Assembly: GCF_900157365.1 (NCBI RefSeq)
Contig: NZ_FUEZ01000004.1
Span: forward strand, 3,087,066 to 3,151,065
DNA length: 64,000 nucleotides
Direction of reading: 5' to 3'
DNA from: Mycobacterium numidiamassiliense
GTDB taxonomy: Bacteria; Actinomycetota; Actinomycetes; Mycobacteriales; Mycobacteriaceae
Below are positions 32,700 through 41,001 of this stretch, one piece after another (the first letter of the stretch is position 1; every line of letters begins with the position of its first letter). The position numbers were made by a program, and so were the translations under genes. The notes beneath the pieces are model-generated. The model worked only from the letters and a program-made list of their open reading frames with translations, did not search any database and was not told the DNA's origin.

Positions 32700-33677
32700 C
32701 TAGCGGATCTGAAACACATCGGCCAAGGGACTCCGCGGTGTGGGTGCCGGAAGCTTGTCCAGTGGCGGCGCAATCCCGACGCGGATCAGCACCTGTGGTT
32801 GGGCGTTCTGCTCGAGTAGGCGACGCACGATTTCGCGGCTTTCATCAACCTCGATCAGATGGGTGAGCGTGCAGGTCGCCATGCCGGCCATGGTGCATTC
32901 CAGCAGCACTGCCGACAGCGCTTCGCCGCACCTCAAGGCGTTCGCTTTGGTGTCCTCCGGGGTGGACAACACAAGGATCTTCGACCAGTCCACGGCGACC
33001 TCCGGACGTCGATCCACGTGGCTTCTGGCCGGAAACCGGCGTCCCACATCGACCCGGCGGTCTTCTTGGTCGGACGCCAGCGCGCTCGCGGGAACGCCCT
33101 CATTTACTACGAATGGCGAAGTCCACCAATCTAATTCGATCTGATACGACATATCGTCGCGGCGCACTGCTTCAGCGACTTCGGCGGCCTTGACCAGCAG
33201 CGATCGTGCGTCATCGGCGAGCACGTCAAGTGTCACTCGGCTGTCATCGATCGCGCCGCGCAGGGCAGGCTCGAAGAAATCCCAATATGTGGGTCGATCC
33301 AGCGGAAGCCGATCGGTTCTGCGTTGCAGAATCGCATCGGCGCGCTTTCGCTGGGTGTCGGTGACGTGGTCGACGGAGCTGAATGCAATCGATGCCAGCA
33401 GGTCGGGGCCGTTCGAGTTGGGAAACCGTTCGATTTCCGAGTGCCAACCCGCGGCCCGCATGGCGACACCAAGGTGATCGAGCGCTGCGCCGCAACTGAT
33501 GATCGATTCTCGACCGGAATAGTCCGTGCCCGGAACCGTCCGGTGACGATCGACGAACAGGCGCAGAACCCCATCCTCGGCCTCCCACAGCCACGGCTGG
33601 CTGTTGTGGACAGATGGAGCCCGGCATGCCAGTAGCACCGCATTCTTGAGGACTTGGCTGTCCGGCGTTGCGTGCAT
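32700..33677 (-). CDS. Acg-family nitroreductase
   Basis: 325 residues from ATG 33677 (an aaggg site about 10 nt upstream; GTG 33713 would add 12 residues). It matches Acg (Rv2032)-type proteins: LACRAPSVHNSQPWLWE, SGRESIISCGAALDHLGVAM, RADAILQRRTDRLPLDRPTYWD, ILVLSTPEDTKANALRCGEALSAVLLECTMAGMATCT and QVLIRVGIAPP. It forms a divergent pair with a second Acg-like gene starting at 33949. The pair is more alike to each other than to the Rv3131-like gene at 1193. The family has a covering lid and probably does not reduce nitro compounds directly; role unknown. Confidence 0.88.
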   Translation of the reverse strand: MHATPDSQVLKNAVLLACRAPSVHNSQPWLWEAEDGVLRLFVDRHRTVPGTDYSGRESIISCGAALDHLGVAMRAAGWHSEIERFPNSNGPDLLASIAFSSVDHVTDTQRKRADAILQRRTDRLPLDRPTYWDFFEPALRGAIDDSRVTLDVLADDARSLLVKAAEVAEAVRRDDMSYQIELDWWTSPFVVNEGVPASALASDQEDRRVDVGRRFPARSHVDRRPEVAVDWSKILVLSTPEDTKANALRCGEALSAVLLECTMAGMATCTLTHLIEVDESREIVRRLLEQNAQPQVLIRVGIAPPLDKLPAPTPRSPLADVFQIR

Positions 33678-33746
33678 GAGTAGTAACCCTTCGCCGAGTT
33701 GACGCTTCGCCACTCGACGGTAGGGCTACAGCGGTATTGGTGACTA

Positions 33747-33892
33747 GGGCCGTTTGTCCTCGTCGGCACGGTCAACCTGGATGATTTCGTGCATGCATTG
33801 ATGCGGGCTTGGACGCTCGTGCTCGTCGATAGGGGCTCTGCGAAAGGTGTCGTCTCAGAGTCAAATGACCCAACGCCGAGGACCAAGGACTC
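33747..33892. promoter_or_regulatory. DosR boxes between divergent acg-like genes
   Basis: 33747-33760 gggccgtttgtcct (eight of nine) is 70 bp before the leftward start 33677. 33858-33871 gagtcaaatgaccc (eight of nine) and 33879-33892 aggaccaaggactc (seven of nine), 21 bp apart, are 57-91 bp before the rightward start 33949. Each gene therefore appears to have its own box set. Confidence 0.75.
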
Positions 33893-33948
33893 TGGCGTCA
33901 ATTCTTTAGATGCCCGAGGGTCATACCAAGTACAGGAGGCAGGTGGAA

Positions 33949-34938
33949 ATGATGACCCAGACGATCGCGGACACCGAGGTGATCACGGCAGCGGTCGAGT
34001 TAGCGTGCCGCGCACCCTCGCTGCATAACAGCCAGCCTTGGCGGTGGGTTGCCAGCAGCACGAGCGTCGATCTATTCGTTGACCCGCACCGAACAGTGAC
34101 CTCGACGGATCCCTCAGGCCGCGAAGCGATCATCAGCTGTGGCGCCGCGCTCAATCACTTTGAGGTTGCGATGGCCGCCGGTGGCTGGGCGTCGAACGTC
34201 GAACGGTTCCCCAACCCGAACAACCTTGACCACCTTGCCTCGGTTGACTTCGCTTTCGTCGACTACATCGCGCAGGGCCGGCGCAGTCGCGCCGATGCGA
34301 TACTGCGTCGCCGGACCAACCGTCTACCTTTTCGCGCGCCGAAGCACTGGGCGTCGTTTGTACCCGTCCTGCGCAGCTCGTTCGACAATGATTTGGTCAC
34401 CCTTGACGTGTTGGCCGCCGACGCACGACCCCGGTTAACGGAAGCGGCACGACTTACCGAGGCCCTACGCCGCTATGACGATCACTATCACAGCGAATTA
34501 CGTTGGTGGACTGCACCATCAAGAGAGTTCGAAGGCATACCCGAGAGCGCGCTGGTGTCAGAGTCGGACGACCGCAGAGTCGATGTGAACCGTCGATTCC
34601 CTATCGACCCGTTCGATGAGAGGAGTTCTGCAGGCACCCACGATGAAGCCAAAATCCTTGTCCTGTCAACGCCCAGGGACACGCGGGTCGATTTCCTCAA
34701 TTGCGGGGAGGTGCTTTCGGCGATCCTGCTGGAGTGCACGATGGTTGGACTGGCAACCTGCCCGGTAACGCACATCACGGAATTGGAAGCCAGCCGAGAT
34801 ATCCTCCGGGTTCTCACCAGCCATCCCGTAGCGGTTCCTCAGGTTTTGATCCGAGTCGGCATCGAACCTGAGGGTGAGTTCGCTCCCGAACCGACGCCGC
34901 GGCGACCGTTGAGCGAGGTGTTGGAGATCCGCGGCTAG
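33949..34938 (+). CDS. Acg-family nitroreductase
   Basis: 329 residues from ATG 33949 (ggagg site 12 nt upstream; the next codon is also ATG). Strong resemblance to M. tuberculosis Acg (Rv2032): ELACRAPSLHNSQPWRWVAS, HFEVAMAAGGWASNVERFPNPNN, LHLASxDFA-like run, RRTNRLPFRAPKHW, ILVLSTPRDTRVDFLNCGEVLSAILLECTMVGLATCPVTHITELEASRD and PTPRRPLSEVLEIRG. Acg is a hypoxia-induced flavin-binding protein proposed to sequester FMN. It is divergent from a paralog, and both carry DosR cores. Confidence 0.9.
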   Translation: MMTQTIADTEVITAAVELACRAPSLHNSQPWRWVASSTSVDLFVDPHRTVTSTDPSGREAIISCGAALNHFEVAMAAGGWASNVERFPNPNNLDHLASVDFAFVDYIAQGRRSRADAILRRRTNRLPFRAPKHWASFVPVLRSSFDNDLVTLDVLAADARPRLTEAARLTEALRRYDDHYHSELRWWTAPSREFEGIPESALVSESDDRRVDVNRRFPIDPFDERSSAGTHDEAKILVLSTPRDTRVDFLNCGEVLSAILLECTMVGLATCPVTHITELEASRDILRVLTSHPVAVPQVLIRVGIEPEGEFAPEPTPRRPLSEVLEIRG

Positions 34939-35143
34939 GTCCGATGAGGTTGACATCGACGCTCGGGCGGCCATAGGTGACGCACCGGTTAGTGCCGCAG
35001 CACAACGTGCTTCACCTCGCAGGGCGCAATACCCGATGTGCCGACCGACGCTGGGATGCCGCGATCAGCTTGCCGCAAACTGAACAGTGGTGAGACGGTG
35101 AGTTCCGTCGGCCGAGTCGAACAACTGTCAGGAGGATTGCGTC

Positions 35144-36619
35144 ATGGCGGTGGGGCGGCGCGATTTCCTGAAATGGGGCGGGACCGCCGCCATCGCCGCC
35201 GCCGGTGGCCTGGGGGCTGCAGCGGGGTGTTCGCGTCCGCCCTCGCCGCCGAGCGGCAAGCCCGACCACACGCTGCGCATCGGCACCGGCATGGTCGAGT
35301 TGGCGCCGGATCGAGTGGTGTCCACCACCATCTACAACGGGCAGTTCCCAGGACCCCTGCTGAGGTTCAAGGAAGGCCAAACCACCTGGGTGGACGTCCA
35401 CAACGACACCGACACCTCTGAACAGTTGCACTGGCACGGCCAGCATTTACCTGCAGAGGTCGACGGTGCCGCCGAAGAAGGCACCCCATACATCCCCGCC
35501 CACGGCATGCGACGCATCTCGTTTGTGCCCGGCCCGCCAGGATTCCGCTTCTATCACACCCACCTCGTCCCACGCGCCGACTTGGCCCGGGGCCAGTACA
35601 GCGGCCAGGTTGGTCCCGTTTACATCGAGCCGAAGCAGAATCCGGGGGCCTACGACCAAGAAATCTTTCTCACGCTCAAGGAGTTTCAGCCCGCCTTCAG
35701 CACCCAGGGTGACATGGCCGCCGATTTCCTGGCCGGCGATCAGGACCAAGACCTCAGGGCAATGGGCCAATCGGCGATGGCCGCCTCATTAGCGCACGGC
35801 ATGCCGCACGGCTACGAGGTGGGCTATGACGCGTTCGCGATCAATGGACGCATGCTCGGCCACGGCGAGCCGATCCGCGTGCAAACCGGTCAGCAGGTGC
35901 TACTGCACGTGCTCAACGGTAGCGCCGGTGAGAACCGCAGCCTGGCGTTGCCCGGACATACCTTCACCGTCGTCGCGCTGGACGGCAACCCGGTGCCTCA
36001 CCCGATGCCGGTACCGGTGCTGTGGCTCGGTGCCGCCGAACGGATCTCGGCGATCGTGCAGATGAGCAACCCCGGCGTGTGGGTACTGGGGGACCTCGCA
36101 GACTCCGACCGGCAGAACGGCATGGGCATCGTGGTCGAATACGCCGGCCGCGGCGGCGATCCACAGTGGGCCCCAGCGCCGCCGTTCAAATGGGACTACC
36201 GTCTGTTCGCCACACCCGACCCGGCTCCGCCGCGCCCTCCCGATCACAGCATCGACATGCTGATCGAGAAACGCAACGCCGCGGACAACGGTTTCAACGT
36301 ATGGACCCTCAACGCCAAACCATTCGACATGGACACCAATCGACCCGTCTATGACCTCCAGCTGGGCAGGCGCTACCGGATCCGCTTGCGCAATGCCACC
36401 GACGACATCCACCCAATCCACTTGCACCGGCACACCTTCGAAATCACCCACGTCGCCGGAACACCCAGCGCTGGGCTGCACAAGGACGTCGCGATGCTCG
36501 GCGGCTATCAGACTATGGACATCGACTTCCTCGCCGACCAACCCGGCCTGTCACTGTTTCATTGCCACCAACAACTGCACATGGACTACGGATTCATGGC
36601 ACTGCTACATGCGAGCTGA
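35144..36619 (+). CDS. Tat-exported multicopper oxidase
   Basis: 491 residues. The twin-arginine signal GRRDFLKWGGTAAIAAAGG is followed by a Cys in AAAGCSRPP that suggests a lipoprotein. Three cupredoxin domains contain all copper motifs: HWHG (around 89), YHTH (around 134), HPIHLHRH (around 425) and HCHQQLHMDYGFM near the C-terminus (type 1 and trinuclear ligands, axial Met). Enzymes of this type oxidise Cu(I), Fe(II) or phenols outside the membrane with O2 reduction. It has an aggag site at the ATG. It ends 83 bp from the convergent VIT1/CCC1 protein gene, so the pair may concern metal handling. No DosR core was seen. Confidence 0.92.
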   Translation: MAVGRRDFLKWGGTAAIAAAGGLGAAAGCSRPPSPPSGKPDHTLRIGTGMVELAPDRVVSTTIYNGQFPGPLLRFKEGQTTWVDVHNDTDTSEQLHWHGQHLPAEVDGAAEEGTPYIPAHGMRRISFVPGPPGFRFYHTHLVPRADLARGQYSGQVGPVYIEPKQNPGAYDQEIFLTLKEFQPAFSTQGDMAADFLAGDQDQDLRAMGQSAMAASLAHGMPHGYEVGYDAFAINGRMLGHGEPIRVQTGQQVLLHVLNGSAGENRSLALPGHTFTVVALDGNPVPHPMPVPVLWLGAAERISAIVQMSNPGVWVLGDLADSDRQNGMGIVVEYAGRGGDPQWAPAPPFKWDYRLFATPDPAPPRPPDHSIDMLIEKRNAADNGFNVWTLNAKPFDMDTNRPVYDLQLGRRYRIRLRNATDDIHPIHLHRHTFEITHVAGTPSAGLHKDVAMLGGYQTMDIDFLADQPGLSLFHCHQQLHMDYGFMALLHAS

Positions 36620-36701
36620 CCGCCCAGCCGGCCGATCGGTCAAACCACCGACGAGCGAAACCTTGGATAGCTCAAGGGGGTCGAGAACCCTCGCCCACGT
36701 G

Positions 36702-37484
36702 TCAGCTCAGTGCGGTGCCGAAGAGGTGCCCGACCCCGTAGGTGAACGCAAGTCCTGCGGCGCCACCGATCACCACACGCAGCACGGCCCGACGCACGTT
36801 GCTGCCGCCTATGCGGGCACTGAGTGCCCCCGCAAGACCTAACGCAATCAGGACGGCGACGAACGTCACCGGCACCCGCCATGCGGCTGGCGGCAACAGA
36901 ATCGCCAGCAGCGGAAGCAGGGCGCCGATGATGAACGACGCGGCAGACGCTGCAGCGGCCTGCCAGGGATTGGCCAGGTCATCGGGATCGATGTTGAGCT
37001 CGGCATCGACATGGGCCGCGAACGCGTCGTGGGCGGTCAACTCCTCAGCAACTTGAGCTGCGGTCTGCGGCGTGACGCCCTTGGCCTCGAAGATGGCGGT
37101 CAGCTCGGCCAGCTCGGTGTCGGGCATGTGGTGTAGTTCGTGGCGCTCCTTTGTCAGCATGGCCTGCTCGCTGTCGCGTTGGCTGGACACGGAGATGTAC
37201 TCACCCAACGCCATCGACACTGCGCCGGCCACCAGGCCCGCCAGGCCGGCGGTGAAAATCGTGCCACGCTGTGCGGTGGCTCCCGCAACACCGATCACGA
37301 TGCCGGCCACCGAGACGATGCCATCGTTGGCGCCCAGCACCGCCGCTCTTAACCAGTTCAACCGTGCCGATGCGCCCTCACTGTGTGGCTCGGCCGCATG
37401 GCTCCGTTCTCCGGCCGACGCCGCGTCCACTTGTTCGGCGATCGACGGCGTCGGCTCACCCTGCCGTCGCTGATCATCAAACAT
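36702..37484 (-). CDS. VIT1/CCC1 family transporter (iron/manganese)
   Basis: 260 residues from ATG 37484. Typical motifs: LRAAVLGANDGIVSVAGIVIGV (helix 1), GLVAGAVSMALGEYISVSSQRDSEQAML (helix 2), a cytoplasmic metal-binding segment with several Glu/His (KERHELHHMPDTELAELTAIFEAKG), then three C-terminal helices. The family exports or sequesters Fe2+/Mn2+. A polar N-terminal extension of about 40 residues is unusual but seen in actinobacteria. It converges on the multicopper oxidase gene. No DosR core was seen upstream. Confidence 0.9.
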   Translation of the reverse strand: MFDDQRRQGEPTPSIAEQVDAASAGERSHAAEPHSEGASARLNWLRAAVLGANDGIVSVAGIVIGVAGATAQRGTIFTAGLAGLVAGAVSMALGEYISVSSQRDSEQAMLTKERHELHHMPDTELAELTAIFEAKGVTPQTAAQVAEELTAHDAFAAHVDAELNIDPDDLANPWQAAAASAASFIIGALLPLLAILLPPAAWRVPVTFVAVLIALGLAGALSARIGGSNVRRAVLRVVIGGAAGLAFTYGVGHLFGTALS

Positions 37485-37638
37485 GCCATAAAGCAAACCG
37501 CATTCCCGCCGGTCTTGCCAGCAAGCAGAGCCTCACCAAAGCCGCGGTCTAAGCGGCCTACGCGGCTCCACGGGTTCCGCCCTCGGCGGCGTTATGATCG
37601 CGACCGCCGTGCGCTGCCACCATCTGATAGGGAGTCCT

Positions 37639-38130
37639 ATGAATGTTGTCAACGGCCTGCCCGCCCATGTCCTGCTTGTGCACTTTATTGTGGTGCTCGC
37701 GCCGCTAACCGCTTTGCTTGAGATCGCTTGCGCGCTATGGCCCGCCGTGCGCCGGGGACAGTTAGCGTGGCTCGCGCTGATCCTGGCCATCGTCGTCGCG
37801 GTGCTGACGCCAATCACCACAAACGCCGGCGGATGGCTGTATGACCTAAGGCGCAACCCCGATCCCATCTTGCGCGAACATGCCGAGCGGGGCGACACAA
37901 TGATTTACTTTTCGCTTGCGCTACTCGTCGTCGCGCTTGCGCTTGTGGCGCTGCGTTTTGCTGAACGCCGAACCCACCCGTCCGGATCGTTAGTGAGGAT
38001 CATCGTGGCGGTAGTGGTGCTGACCGTCGGGGTCTCGTCGATGATTCAGATCTACCGCATCGGTGATGCCGGAGCCCAGTCGGTATGGGGCAGCGAAATC
38101 GCACATCTGAAGAAGGCCAACGGAACATAG
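37639..38130 (+). CDS. DUF2231 membrane protein
   Basis: 163 residues from ATG 37639 (aggga 5 nt upstream). Four membrane helices with the DUF2231 features LPAHVLLVHFIVVLAPLTAL (His in the first helix) and ITTNAGGWLYDLR, then ILREHAERGDTMIYFSLALLVVALAL with His and Arg. The histidines are conserved in the family and could bind haem or metal, but the function is unknown. It is divergent from the VIT1/CCC1 protein, with 154 bp between starts. Confidence 0.82.
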   Translation: MNVVNGLPAHVLLVHFIVVLAPLTALLEIACALWPAVRRGQLAWLALILAIVVAVLTPITTNAGGWLYDLRRNPDPILREHAERGDTMIYFSLALLVVALALVALRFAERRTHPSGSLVRIIVAVVVLTVGVSSMIQIYRIGDAGAQSVWGSEIAHLKKANGT

Positions 38131-38293
38131 CAATCAACGAGCGCGAAGTGCAACCAATCACCTACTGTCACATGCCGTTCAGCGTTCTAGCTCCGCGCGC
38201 CTCGGCCGACTCGGACTCCACCGTGAGCTAGTTCTTCACCGCGAACAGTCCGCGGCGAGGGCGACCGGCACGGCCCTCGCGTAGCACCCGCGA

Positions 38294-38329
38294 GGGGAAC
38301 AAGGGACCTCGAGGCGAGGACTAAGTCCT
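38294..38329. promoter_or_regulatory. Degenerate tandem DosR boxes upstream of USP gene
   Basis: 38294-38307 ggggaacaagggac and 38316-38329 gaggactaagtcct each match six of nine fixed positions and are exactly 22 bp apart. The second contains the palindrome gaggactaagtcctc, one base shorter at the centre than the consensus. They are 73-108 bp before ATG 38402. The rest of 38131-38401 shows no gene. Confidence 0.5.
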
Positions 38330-38401
38330 CTGATCAGCCACCGGCGTGATCCGTACCGTTCTGGGTAGCTTTTCACCGCCCTTTGCGACTGGGAGTTATT
38401 G

Positions 38402-39238
38402 ATGTTCGACAGGTACCCACCGAAGTCGGTAGTCGTCGGTGTTGACGGATCCCGGGCGGCGATTCGCGCCGCCCGGTGGGCCGTCGACGAGGTGGCTCTC
38501 ACTGACACGCCGCTGCGTCTGCTCTACGTCACCAAACCAAACCCAGGTGCCAGCCCAGCCGAAGCGGGAGCGGCGCTAGTGGCAGCGGAGGAGGTTATTC
38601 ACAACGCGTGCAGCGCTATTGACGAAATGGGCAGGCCCGTAAAGATCGAGACCGAGATCATCGAAGGGCACCCGGTGGCGGGGTTGATTGACGCTTCCCG
38701 TTCCACGACTTTGCTGTGTGTCGGGGACACCGGGGCCGCCCAGCATCCCGACGTCTGGTTGGGATCCACTGCCAAGGAATTGGCAGAATCTGGGCACTGC
38801 ACGGTCGCAATCGTCCGAGGCGACCGCCGCGATACCGGCGCGGTGGGCGAGGGCTGGATAGTTGCGCTTGCAGACGAGTCGCCAGACGGCATCGACGTTC
38901 TGCAGATGGCGCTGCATGAGGCCCAACACCGATGCGCTCCATTGCGGGTTTTGACAGCCGCCGAATTGCCATCGAGCCACTTCCGGGATCCCGACGCGAG
39001 CGACTCACACATGCAGCGTTGCGTGGACGACTATGCCGATGTCGAAATCGAGACGTTTCATTCCGAGGGGTCGTTCCTCAACTACCTCACGGAGCACGCT
39101 GAATCTATCGAGTTGGCCGTGATCGGCGCTGCCCAAGCTGGCGAACTTCGGCAATTGCTCGGCGCGCCCGGCGCAATGGCTTTGCGCGACAGCCACTTCT
39201 CGTTGCTCGTCGTTGGCTTCGAACGCCCGGGCCGCTGA
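38402..39238 (+). CDS. Universal stress protein (two-domain)
   Basis: 278 residues. Domain 1 starts KSVVVGVDGSRAAIRAARWAVDEVALTDTPLRLLYV, and has VKIETEIIEGHPVAGLIDASRSTTLLCVGDTGAAQHPDVWLGSTAKELAESGHCTVAIVR. Domain 2 (around 150-270) is more divergent. The ATP-loop glycine pattern is altered (GDTGAAQHPDVWLGST), so nucleotide binding is uncertain. It belongs to the Rv3134c/Rv2028c-like group and not to the Rv2623-like group. It precedes the convergent PNPOx-like gene by 27 bp. Confidence 0.88.
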   Translation: MFDRYPPKSVVVGVDGSRAAIRAARWAVDEVALTDTPLRLLYVTKPNPGASPAEAGAALVAAEEVIHNACSAIDEMGRPVKIETEIIEGHPVAGLIDASRSTTLLCVGDTGAAQHPDVWLGSTAKELAESGHCTVAIVRGDRRDTGAVGEGWIVALADESPDGIDVLQMALHEAQHRCAPLRVLTAAELPSSHFRDPDASDSHMQRCVDDYADVEIETFHSEGSFLNYLTEHAESIELAVIGAAQAGELRQLLGAPGAMALRDSHFSLLVVGFERPGR

Positions 39239-39265
39239 TCGTAGCCGCCGTGCGGCGGCGAGGTT

Positions 39266-39730
39266 TCAGTTTTCCGTGGCATTGATGCGGAAGCCGGCGA
39301 TGATCGCAGGTTCGATGGCTACGACGGTGTCAGCGTGGTTGACCCACGGATGGAGTAGTTGCTCGTACCGTGAGACTTGGTCGGGATCGGTGATGGTGCG
39401 TGCGTGCCCGGTGACAACGACGCTCCAGCCCGTCCGACTCTGTGGGTCGATGCTGTCGGCTTCATACGCGACGACGACGCCGTCGGTCGATCGCACAGCC
39501 GCGGAGATCGATGCTGTCAGGCGGGTGCGAATGATTATCCGGCCTTCGTCCAGCAGATGATTGACCGGGCGGATCGCCGGAAGTGCGTCGAGGGTGAAGA
39601 CGACGCGGCCGTAAGTGATGCTGGCCAGCAATCGTACTGCCTCAGTGCTGGTTAACCGCTGAGCGCCTGCGGCGGCCTGCGCCAAGCCCAGTCCGCCGTC
39701 ATAGCCTCGATCGTTCACACCGCCGATCAT
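39266..39730 (-). CDS. Pyridoxamine 5'-phosphate oxidase-like FMN-binding protein
   Basis: 154 residues if started at ATG 39730; GTG 39718 would give 150. The split-barrel pattern is LTSTEAVRLLASITYGRVVFTLDALPAIRPVNHLLDEGRIIIRTR, then GVVVAYEADSIDPQSRTGWSVVVTGHARTI. It is a paralog of the protein at 32135. A perfect DosR core ends at 39769, only 26-39 bp from the possible starts, which favours a leaderless or near-leaderless transcript. It is convergent with the USP gene, leaving 27 bp between stops. Confidence 0.83.
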   Translation of the reverse strand: MIGGVNDRGYDGGLGLAQAAAGAQRLTSTEAVRLLASITYGRVVFTLDALPAIRPVNHLLDEGRIIIRTRLTASISAAVRSTDGVVVAYEADSIDPQSRTGWSVVVTGHARTITDPDQVSRYEQLLHPWVNHADTVVAIEPAIIAGFRINATEN

Positions 39731-39755
39731 TTGCCATGAGCCGCTTGAGCAACTA

Positions 39756-39788
39756 GGGCCATACGACCCCACCTGGGGCTCCAGCCCG
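39756..39788. promoter_or_regulatory. Perfect DosR box upstream of PNPOx-like gene
   Basis: 39756-39769 gggccatacgaccc matches all nine fixed positions; a weaker core ggggctccagcccg starts at 39775 (seven of nine, 19 bp on). Upstream of the leftward gene at 39730. Confidence 0.75.
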
Positions 39789-39838
39789 ACCTCGCCGGCA
39801 CTCCGCAGCAGCAGTGACCGCGCTCGGCATGCAACGGA

Positions 39839-39875
39839 CCGATGGATGTCCCTTTTAATGGGTGACTTCAGACCC
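39839..39875. promoter_or_regulatory. DosR boxes upstream of small genes before hspX
   Basis: 39862-39875 gtgacttcagaccc matches seven of nine fixed positions. A core 23 bp upstream at 39839-39852 keeps the right half tgtccc. The ATG at 39901 is 25 bp downstream. Confidence 0.55.
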
Positions 39876-39900
39876 TATGCGCGATTTGCCGACCACCGAA

Positions 39901-40197
39901 ATGATTAAAGACAAGCTGACGACTCATCCAGAGGCGCCTGCAAAACAAGGAAGTGGAATGTCTTCTACGGTAGGCGAGTACACCGATGCTTCGACGCATG
40001 GTGGCCGCGGGCCCAGATTTGACTGGCAGCGCCGTCGGTCCAGCGGCCTCCGCCCTGGTGCGAGGATTCCCGAGTCTAAGCAGCTGAATCGCAATCAAGC
40101 GTTCCTCGTCGCTAGTTCGCTATGGCCGTCTCGATGGTGGAATCCGCGTCGCTCCCGCTACTCGGACAGAGCTCTCCACGCACAGCAGGGAGAGTGA
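39901..40197 (+). CDS. Possible small basic protein, uncertain
   Basis: 98 residues if real, starting MIKDKLTTHPEAPAKQGSGM and rich in Arg, Ser and Trp. No family was recognised, and the second half looks like non-coding translation (WPSRWWNPRRSRYSD). In favour: an ATG 25 bp after a DosR core, suggesting a near-leaderless transcript, and a stop one base before the next gene's start. Against: no ribosome binding site and odd composition. It may instead be the leader region of the following small gene. Confidence 0.3.
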   Translation: MIKDKLTTHPEAPAKQGSGMSSTVGEYTDASTHGGRGPRFDWQRRRSSGLRPGARIPESKQLNRNQAFLVASSLWPSRWWNPRRSRYSDRALHAQQGE

Positions 40198-40198
40198 A

Positions 40199-40426
40199 AT
40201 GTCTTCTTCGCCGTCACTTCATGACGCTGGTGTGGACGAGCTTGCGCGGCAGTTTGTGAACTCGCCCTATGCCGGCGATACATATGCTGATTGGCCTTTG
40301 GACCGACGCCTGGACGTCTTTCTTAGTCGCTCGGGATTGCGCCATATCGCTGAAGATGGCGACGCGTACGAGCTCGTGCTAGACCGCGTCATGGCCTACA
40401 TCGGCGCAGAGCAGCCTGCTCGATGA
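40199..40426 (+). CDS. Small conserved-looking protein of unknown function
   Basis: 75 residues from ATG 40199, with an agggaga site 6 nt upstream. The sequence is soluble, acidic and helical: LHDAGVDELARQFVNSPYAG, then DWPLDRRLDVFLSRSGLRHI, then GDAYELVLDRVMAYIG. It has normal coding character and lies just upstream of hspX. The spacing to the hspX boxes (20 bp) suggests a separate transcript or one reading through from 39862. No named family recognised. Confidence 0.65.
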   Translation: MSSSPSLHDAGVDELARQFVNSPYAGDTYADWPLDRRLDVFLSRSGLRHIAEDGDAYELVLDRVMAYIGAEQPAR

Positions 40427-40445
40427 CGGTCGCGAACTGACAGAG

Positions 40446-40481
40446 CAGGCGAACGACCCACAAGCAGGGGACTTCGGACCC
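40446..40481. promoter_or_regulatory. Tandem DosR boxes upstream of hspX operon
   Basis: 40468-40481 ggggacttcggacc region reads gggacttcggaccc (eight of nine) and 40446-40459 caggcgaacgaccc (seven of nine), exactly 22 bp apart, 70-105 bp before ATG 40551. Confidence 0.78.
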
Positions 40482-40550
40482 TTTCGGCGAGCCTGGCTAA
40501 TTGGTCGGATAAGCATCGGAACCAACGCAATCTCAAATCTAGGAGAAACG

Positions 40551-40982
40551 ATGAGTACCCTTGCCGTTCGCCGTCAGCCGAGGTCGCTCTTCCCGGAACT
40601 TTCCGAACTATTCGGCGGCTTTCCCGCCTTTGCCGGACTCCGTCCCGCCCTGGACGCTCGCGTGATGCGGCTCGAGGACGAGATGAAGGACGGCCGCTAC
40701 GTGGTGCGCGCGGAAATGCCGGGTGTTGACCCGGCCAAGGACGTCGACATCACGGTGCGTGACAGCCAGCTGAGCATTAAGGCCGAGCGTACCGAGAAGA
40801 AAGACTTCGACGGTCGCTCGGAATTCTCCTACGGCTCATTCGTTCGGACCGTGTCGTTGCCGGCGGGCGCGGACGAAGACAACATCGAAGCCACCTACGA
40901 CAAAGGGATTCTCACTGTCTCGGTGCCGGTTTCGGAGCCGAAGCCGACGGAGCGGCGCGTTCAGGTCCAGTCTGCCAACTGA
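40551..40982 (+). CDS. hspX: Alpha-crystallin family small heat shock protein HspX
   Basis: 143 residues (M. tuberculosis HspX/Acr has 144). The N-terminus is MSTLAVRRQPRSLFPELSELF, as in HspX. The alpha-crystallin domain (around 40-135) includes DGRYVVRAEMPGVDPAKDVDITV, LSIKAERTEKKDFDGRSEFSYGSF and the late DKGILTVSVPV. It is an ATP-independent chaperone and the classical DosR-induced protein. ATG 40551 follows an aggag site. The Rv2030c-like gene starts 19 bp after its stop, and pfkB follows, preserving the Rv2031c-Rv2030c-Rv2029c order. Confidence 0.95.
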   Translation: MSTLAVRRQPRSLFPELSELFGGFPAFAGLRPALDARVMRLEDEMKDGRYVVRAEMPGVDPAKDVDITVRDSQLSIKAERTEKKDFDGRSEFSYGSFVRTVSLPAGADEDNIEATYDKGILTVSVPVSEPKPTERRVQVQSAN

Positions 40983-41001
40983 CGAATGACCATGGTGCGC
41001 A

